Positions 6,881 to 10,035 of a stretch of DNA of 10,035 bases are shown in pieces. The translations under genes and the position numbers were made by a program. The notes beneath the pieces were generated by a model that had not been told where the DNA came from, did not search any database, and worked only from the letters and a program-made list of their open reading frames with translations. Within the stretch, counting starts at the first letter, position 1. Every line of letters begins with the position of its first letter. Origin of the DNA: Tannerella sp. (GTDB lineage: Bacteria; Bacteroidota; Bacteroidia; Bacteroidales; Tannerellaceae); NCBI GenBank assembly GCA_031275525.1, contig JAISOP010000157.1:1-10035 (forward strand), written 5' to 3'.

Positions 6881-7134
6881 CTGCCGCGCAAGTGCTTCTA
6901 AATGGGTAAGGCGGCGAGCCTGCTGTTTTTCCAACATATCCATTTGTTCCATACACTGTTTGAGCATTTCCACATCCGTGGCATGGATTACTCCTTCCAA
7001 AAAATCGGTAATGGCCTGTATGCCATGACGGTTTGGGTACGTCCGCGAACCAGCCGGCTCAACTTCGCCGAATCCCGTTCCCCACCGATGATCGCCTTGA
7101 TTTTTATCTCATGCACTTGGAATACCCGAGTTTT
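6881..7134 (-). pseudogene. transposase fragment, probably IS110 family, with one frameshift
   Basis: Read on the minus strand from 7134, one frame gives KTRVFQVHEIKIKAIIGGER followed by DSAKLSRLVRGRTQT. After a single frameshift near 7042 a second frame continues HGIQAITDFLEGVIHATDVE and then MLKQCMEQMDMLEKQQARRL, ending with THLEALARQ at 6881. The charged, helix-rich pattern followed by LExQQ...LEALA resembles the central linker of IS110-type transposases, just before their helix-hairpin-helix/serine domain. Both the start and the catalytic residues are absent. The fragment is about 85 codons against the usual 330-400. No inverted ends were found. The family call rests on remembered motif patterns and could be wrong; a decayed coding sequence of some kind is more certain than the family. 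Confidence 0.45.
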
Positions 7135-7147
7135 TCATGTATTTTTG
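7116..7147 (+). promoter_or_regulatory. promoter of tRNA-Leu(UAG)
   Basis: TATTTTTG at 7140-7147 is an exact TAnnTTTG -7 box. CTTG at 7116-7119 ends 20 bp upstream in the right place for the TTTG -33 element. Transcription would start near 7153, just before the mature tRNA at 7161. The -33 part overlaps the upstream edge of the transposase fragment on the other strand. Confidence 0.7.
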
Positions 7148-7160
7148 CCCCGTCAAACAT

Positions 7161-7242
7161 GCGGCTGTGGTGTAATTGGTAGCCACGCCAGACTTAGGAT
7201 CTGGTGCTTCACAGCGTGGGGGTTCGAGTCCCTTCAGCCGCA
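7161..7242 (+). tRNA. tRNA-Leu, anticodon UAG
   Basis: This is an 82-nt class II tRNA. The acceptor stem GCGGCTG (7161-7167) pairs with CAGCCGC (7235-7241), followed by discriminator A at 7242. The anticodon arm is CCAGA-CTTAGGA-TCTGG, giving anticodon UAG, which reads CUN leucine codons. The long variable arm (TGCTTCACAGCGTGG region) and D-loop TAATTGGTA are typical of tRNA-Leu. The T arm has loop TTCGAGT on a stem with two G-U pairs. The 3' CCA is not encoded (CAA follows), so it must be added by the nucleotidyltransferase. It stands back to back with the rplM operon. Confidence 0.95.
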
Positions 7243-7588
7243 CAATAAACATTGAATATTAACGAATTTACGGGCTGTTACCCGAAAAATTGCCCGAATT
7301 TTACCGTTTAAAAGAGTCGATACTATTCAAAACCGGTATATCACCTCCGCTCCAAACCCGTGTCTTCGGAAGTCGGTAGATTTCAATCATCCAATCGTTT
7401 TTTGACGACCAAATCCCAAAATGGTATCAGGAACTGTCCGGAAGTAAACCCTCCATTGACGGGTCTGTTTTTCGCAATCCTTCAGTCTGAAAAGGCTTAC
7501 GGTGAGCGGTTCATTTAACGGGTCGTTAAAGGGCGGCCTTAACGGTCTGTTATACTGAACGCGGCATGGATTTGTGCATGAGGCACCT
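7243..7588. other. intergenic stretch with no convincing gene
   Basis: No intact gene is seen in these 346 bp. They hold a possible weak tRNA terminator at 7271-7302 and a possible gene relic on the minus strand (7327-7596). The sequence is less GC-rich than the 23-bp repeats that follow. Confidence 0.6.
7271..7302 (+). terminator. possible weak terminator of tRNA-Leu
   Basis: CGGGC (7271-7275) pairs with GCCCG (7292-7296) and is followed by AATTTT. A competing smaller hairpin CGGG/CCCG (7271-7274 with 7281-7284) overlaps it. It begins about 30 bp after the tRNA. The stem is short and the T-run brief. Confidence 0.3.
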
Positions 7589-7596
7589 CTCAACAC
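7327..7596 (-). pseudogene. possible decayed C-terminus of an unidentified protein
   Basis: The minus-strand frame stays open from the right edge to TGA at 7387, reading RQWRVYFRTVPDTILGFGRQ near that end. After this single stop it continues in the same frame LKSTDFRRHGFGAEVIYRF and stops at 7327. The last residues, GFGAEVIYRF, alternate polar and hydrophobic and end in Phe, like the final strand of an outer-membrane beta-barrel. That resemblance is weak evidence. The upstream part is arginine- and proline-rich and runs into the tandem repeats, so it may be chance. I do not recognise the protein. Confidence 0.18.
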
Positions 7597-7633
7597 TCGT
7601 TGAGGACACCCCTCAACGCCCGTTGAGGACGAC
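7589..7633. repeat. 23-bp tandem repeat, left block (two units)
   Basis: The units are 7589-7611 and 7612-7633 (22 bp, cut by the inserted element). Each contains a perfect dyad, CTCAAC-N4-GTTGAG (7589-7604 and 7612-7627). They match the right block at 7771-7845 in length and in the CTCAACGC start, so the two blocks were once one array. Confidence 0.75.
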
Positions 7634-7764
7634 GAGGGTGTGTCAAAAGCCTGTCATCCCGCGTTTGACGCGGAATCCTCGTAAAAACAAGCATTGGTTT
7701 TCAGGGAATTGAGAGTCAAGTCCGCAATGACGAATACGCTCAAAAAGACTTTTGACACACCCTC
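7634..7764. mobile_element. 131-bp MITE-like element with 16-bp perfect terminal inverted repeats
   Basis: GAGGGTGTGTCAAAAG at 7634-7649 is matched by its exact complement at 7749-7764. There is no coding capacity. Inside lies a tight 6-bp hairpin CCGCGT-TTG-ACGCGG (7659-7673) and a second, imperfect pair of inward repeats (GTCAT at 7653-7657, ATGAC at 7727-7731). It splits the 23-bp tandem repeat array. If removed, the flanks rejoin with 5 extra bases compared with the intact unit junction at 7611/7612. No certain target duplication is visible (only AC on both sides). It was presumably moved by a transposase encoded elsewhere. Confidence 0.7.
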
Positions 7765-7770
7765 ACACCC

Positions 7771-7845
7771 CTCAACGCTCGGTGACGATGACCGTCAACG
7801 TTCGGTGACGATGACCGTCAACGTTCGGTGACGACACCCGTCAAG
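7771..7845. repeat. 23-bp tandem repeat, right block (three units plus a partial)
   Basis: The units are 7771-7793, 7794-7816 and 7817-7839, followed by a 6-base partial unit at 7840-7845. The second and third units are nearly identical (GTCAACGTTCGGTGACGA start) and differ at their last few bases. The inner dyad is degraded to GTCAAC-N4-GGTGAC with one mismatch, unlike the perfect dyads of the left block. There are no spacers, so this is not a CRISPR array. Confidence 0.8.
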
Positions 7846-7981
7846 TTGAGTGCAAACACAAAACCGGACAGCGAAAGATATATAAATGATTTGGGGCCAT
7901 GCACAAAACCCTGCCGCGTGCAGTATAAATGCTGCCGTCGTGCTCACCCTTCTATTTTTTTCCCGGCCGTCTTTTGATGTA

Positions 7982-8014
7982 TTGTCCGGAACGGCACACT
8001 TGGCAATATATTTG
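7982..8014 (+). promoter_or_regulatory. promoter of grpE-dnaJ
   Basis: TATATTTG at 8007-8014 is an exact TAnnTTTG -7 box. TTG at 7982-7984 lies 22 bp upstream, slightly farther than usual for the -33 element. Transcription would start near 8021, leaving a leader of about 100 nt before grpE. I found no HrcA/CIRCE-type operator in the leader. Confidence 0.55.
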
Positions 8015-8119
8015 ATAATAAAACCATGACAAGCGTGTAGTCCGGGAACGGATGGCACATAAGCGGAAAGTGTTTTATCTATCTAAGAATAAAAACAGTA
8101 TAATAATTCTGATGAAGTT

Positions 8120-8716
8120 ATGAACAGCAAGAATAAGCGTGTAAAACCGGACATAATGCCGGAAGTAAAGCCGGAGACGGAAGAAATAGAGGTGACAAAA
8201 TTACAGGAAGAGGTTGAACCTGTGTCAAAAGATACGGTTGGGGCTGACAGTTTGACCGAAGAGCCGACGGCAGCCGATGATCGGGAAAGAAAATACAATG
8301 AATTGAATGATTCTTATCTGCGGTTGATGGCCGAATTTGACAACTACCGCAAACGTACGTTGCGCGAAAAGGCGGAACTGATTAAAAGCGGCGGCGAAAC
8401 GGCATTGACGAATCTATTACCCGTTATTGATGATTTCGAGCGTGCGTTGAGCAACATCCGCCATACCGAGGACCTGACGGCCGTCGTGCAGGGCGTTGAA
8501 CTGATATACAACAAATTCATTGCCTACCTGTTGCAGCAGGGCGTTAAACCGATGGAAGCCATCGGCAAGCCGTTTGATACGGAACAGTTCGAAGCGATTG
8601 CGACGATTCCTGCGCCCCAAGGCGGACAGAAGGGCATGGTGCTGGACTGTATTCAAACGGGGTATGTATTGAACGAGAAAGTCATCCGCCACGCCAAAGT
8701 TGTGGTGGGAGAATAA
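8120..8716 (+). CDS. grpE: GrpE, nucleotide-exchange factor of DnaK
   Basis: GrpE releases ADP from DnaK in the cytosol so that the chaperone can bind new ATP and let go of its substrate; it also acts as a heat sensor. The 198-aa product has a disordered acidic N-terminus (about 1-52, rich in Glu and Lys). The long dimerising helix follows (about 53-95) with LRLMAEFDNYRKRT (67-80), then the four-helix region with PVIDDFERAL (101-110). The C-terminal beta domain runs GKPFDTEQFEAIATIPAP (149-166) to GYVLNEKVIRHAKVVV (181-196). All parts of the family signature are present and the length is normal. The start is at the first ATG after a leader of about 100 nt. dnaJ begins 46 bp downstream on the same strand, so they form one operon. 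dnaK is not in the window. Confidence 0.96.
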   Translation: MNSKNKRVKPDIMPEVKPETEEIEVTKLQEEVEPVSKDTVGADSLTEEPTAADDRERKYNELNDSYLRLMAEFDNYRKRTLREKAELIKSGGETALTNLLPVIDDFERALSNIRHTEDLTAVVQGVELIYNKFIAYLLQQGVKPMEAIGKPFDTEQFEAIATIPAPQGGQKGMVLDCIQTGYVLNEKVIRHAKVVVGE

Positions 8717-8762
8717 TTAATCGTGACCGGTCCTGGCCGGCCATCCAACAAAGCAAAAAAAA

Positions 8763-9911
8763 ATGGCAAAAAGAGATTACTATGAAGTGCTGGACGTGAA
8801 CAAGAAGGCGTCGGCCGAAGAGATAAAGAAGGCTTACCGCAAGAAAGCGATTCAGTATCATCCGGACAAGAATCCGGGTGACAAGACGGCCGAAGAGAAA
8901 TTCAAGGAGGCGGCCGAAGCCTACGACGTACTGGGCAACGAACAGAAACGACAGCGTTACGACCGTTTCGGTCATGCCGGCTTCGAAGGCGCCTCGCAGG
9001 GCGGCGGATATGGCGAAGGCATGACGATGGACGATATTTTCAGGGAGTTCGGCGACCTGTTCGGCGGCCGTTTCACCACTTTTACCGGCGGGTTCGGCGC
9101 CTCGTCGCGCGGACAAGCCATGCAGCGCGGTTCCGATTTGCGTGTGAAAGTCAAGCTGAACCTGAAGGAAATAGCTGCTGGTGTAGAGAAAAAAATCAAA
9201 GTCCGAAAATACATTGCCTGCTCCAAGTGCCACGGTTGCGGCGCGGAAAACGACAGGGCGATTACGACGTGCCCGACTTGCAAAGGGAGCGGTTATGTGA
9301 TTCACGTCACCAATACGATCATCGGCCAGATGCAGACGCAGTCCACCTGCCCCACCTGCCACGGCCAGGGCAAAACCATTACAAAAAAATGCCCCTTCTG
9401 CAACGGCGAAGGCGTTGTACACTCGGATGAAATCATCACGCTAAACATTCCCGCCGGCGTGAGCGAAGGTATGCAATTTGCCATGCGCGGCAAAGGCAAT
9501 GCCGCACGGCGTGGGGGCGTTCCCGGCGATTTACTGGTGGTGATTGAGGAAGAAAAGCATCCGGAACTCATCCGCGACGAAAGCGATTTGGTTTACAACC
9601 TGCTGCTCACCGTCCCGCAGGCCACGCTGGGCGATTCGGTCGAAGTACCTACCCTAAACGGGAAAGTGAAGGTGAAAATCGAACCCGGTACCCAGCCGGG
9701 CAAAATTCTCCGCCTGCGCAACCAGGGTCTCCCCTCGGTAAACAGTTATGGTACGGGCGACCTGCTGGTCAGTGTGAGCGTCTATATCCCCGAGAAACTT
9801 TCCTCTTCCGAAAAGGAGAAAATGAAACTCCTGGCCGGCTCGGATAATTTTAAACCGAACCAGGCGGCCAAAGAACGAATATTCAGCAAATTCAAAGACC
9901 TGATGACCTGA
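8763..9911 (+). CDS. dnaJ: DnaJ (Hsp40), J-domain co-chaperone
   Basis: DnaJ binds unfolded proteins, hands them to DnaK and triggers DnaK's ATPase. The 382-aa product is a full type I J-protein. The J domain (about 4-70) has the HPD triad at 33-35. The Gly/Phe-rich linker spans about 71-118. A zinc region carries four CxxCxGxG repeats: CSKCHGCG (153-160), CPTCKGSG (170-177), CPTCHGQG (196-203) and CPFCNGEG (210-217). The C-terminal substrate-binding and dimerisation domains span about 218-365. All eight zinc cysteines are present. The start ATGGCAAAAAGAGATTAC gives MAKRDYYEVL, the family N-terminus. The 46-bp gap after grpE contains the palindrome TGGCCGGCCA but no promoter box. A strong hairpin follows 20 bp after the stop codon. 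Confidence 0.97.
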   Translation: MAKRDYYEVLDVNKKASAEEIKKAYRKKAIQYHPDKNPGDKTAEEKFKEAAEAYDVLGNEQKRQRYDRFGHAGFEGASQGGGYGEGMTMDDIFREFGDLFGGRFTTFTGGFGASSRGQAMQRGSDLRVKVKLNLKEIAAGVEKKIKVRKYIACSKCHGCGAENDRAITTCPTCKGSGYVIHVTNTIIGQMQTQSTCPTCHGQGKTITKKCPFCNGEGVVHSDEIITLNIPAGVSEGMQFAMRGKGNAARRGGVPGDLLVVIEEEKHPELIRDESDLVYNLLLTVPQATLGDSVEVPTLNGKVKVKIEPGTQPGKILRLRNQGLPSVNSYGTGDLLVSVSVYIPEKLSSSEKEKMKLLAGSDNFKPNQAAKERIFSKFKDLMT

Positions 9912-9931
9912 TGAGGGTATCTTAAGCACAG

Positions 9932-9974
9932 AGACAGAGGGCACGGAGGTTTTTTCCCCCTGTGCCCTCTGTCT
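9932..9974 (+). terminator. strong hairpin after dnaJ, probable terminator
   Basis: AGACAGAGGGCAC (9932-9944) pairs perfectly over 13 bp with GTGCCCTCTGTCT (9962-9974), with a loop of about 17 nt containing a T-run and a C-run. It lies 20 bp after the dnaJ stop codon. Only a short pyrimidine-rich tract (TTCTCC) follows, not a classic U-run. It is nearly symmetrical, so it could end transcripts from either side. Confidence 0.6.
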
Positions 9975-10035
9975 TTCTCCATGTTTAAAATTTCGGTTCA
10001 TTCTTTTTTTGAGGCGCTATGAATTTTGCGCATCC

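Noticed and set aside
6812..7000. 62-codon minus-strand frame as an independent small gene
   Set aside because: Its first half continues a transposase-like pattern found in another frame upstream, and its second half is the rplM promoter region. It is treated as part of a pseudogene.
7771..7845. CRISPR array
   Set aside because: The units abut directly with no unique spacers, and no cas genes are near.
7795..8058. 87-codon minus-strand frame before grpE
   Set aside because: It begins within the grpE leader, runs across the promoter and into the tandem repeats, and shows no domain pattern.
10019..10035. Possible start of another plus-strand gene (ATG AAT TTT GCG CAT)
   Set aside because: Only five codons are visible, so nothing can be said about whether it is coding.
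1..10035. A novel defence, phage or metabolic system
   Set aside because: All intact genes belong to well-known housekeeping families. The remainder is IS debris, repeats and regulatory DNA, with no cluster of unknown genes.

Overview
The window looks like chromosomal DNA from a Bacteroidota bacterium, most likely order Bacteroidales. The evidence is the gene content and order (rplM-rpsI-rpsB-tsf; a long LptF/G-type permease next to a fused ribBA; grpE-dnaJ). Promoter boxes of the Bacteroidetes type (TAnnTTTG) also stand just where transcripts should begin, before lptG-like, rplM, the tRNA and grpE. Base composition is near 50% GC with insertion-sequence scars, which would fit a Tannerella/Porphyromonas-type genome. 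The genus is a guess.

Layout. 126-1340 (minus): ribBA, a bifunctional riboflavin-synthesis enzyme. 1467-3374 (minus): a YjgP/YjgQ (LptF/LptG) permease with a long C-terminal extension. 3448-3968: a 521-bp decayed, internally deleted IS5-type element that keeps both terminal inverted repeats. 4006-6716 (minus): the ribosomal/translation cluster, transcribed rplM, rpsI, rpsB, tsf, with a promoter and leader before rplM and a 153-bp structured gap before rpsB. 6881-7134 (minus): a frameshifted transposase scar, probably IS110 family. 7161-7242 (plus): tRNA-Leu(UAG) with its own promoter. 7243-8119: 877 bp without a convincing gene. It holds 23-bp tandem repeats split by a 131-bp MITE-like element, and a possible gene relic. 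8120-9911 (plus): grpE-dnaJ, followed by a strong 13-bp-stem hairpin.

The intact genes are housekeeping: flavin synthesis, LPS export, translation, and the DnaK co-chaperone pair (dnaK itself is not here). Nothing in the window looks like a new defence, secretion or metabolic system. The interest lies between the genes. At least three mobile-element relics sit at operon boundaries, promoters lie at or inside the edge of a transposase scar, a tandem repeat was broken by a small inverted-repeat element, and the ribosomal leaders have foldable structure that could be regulatory.
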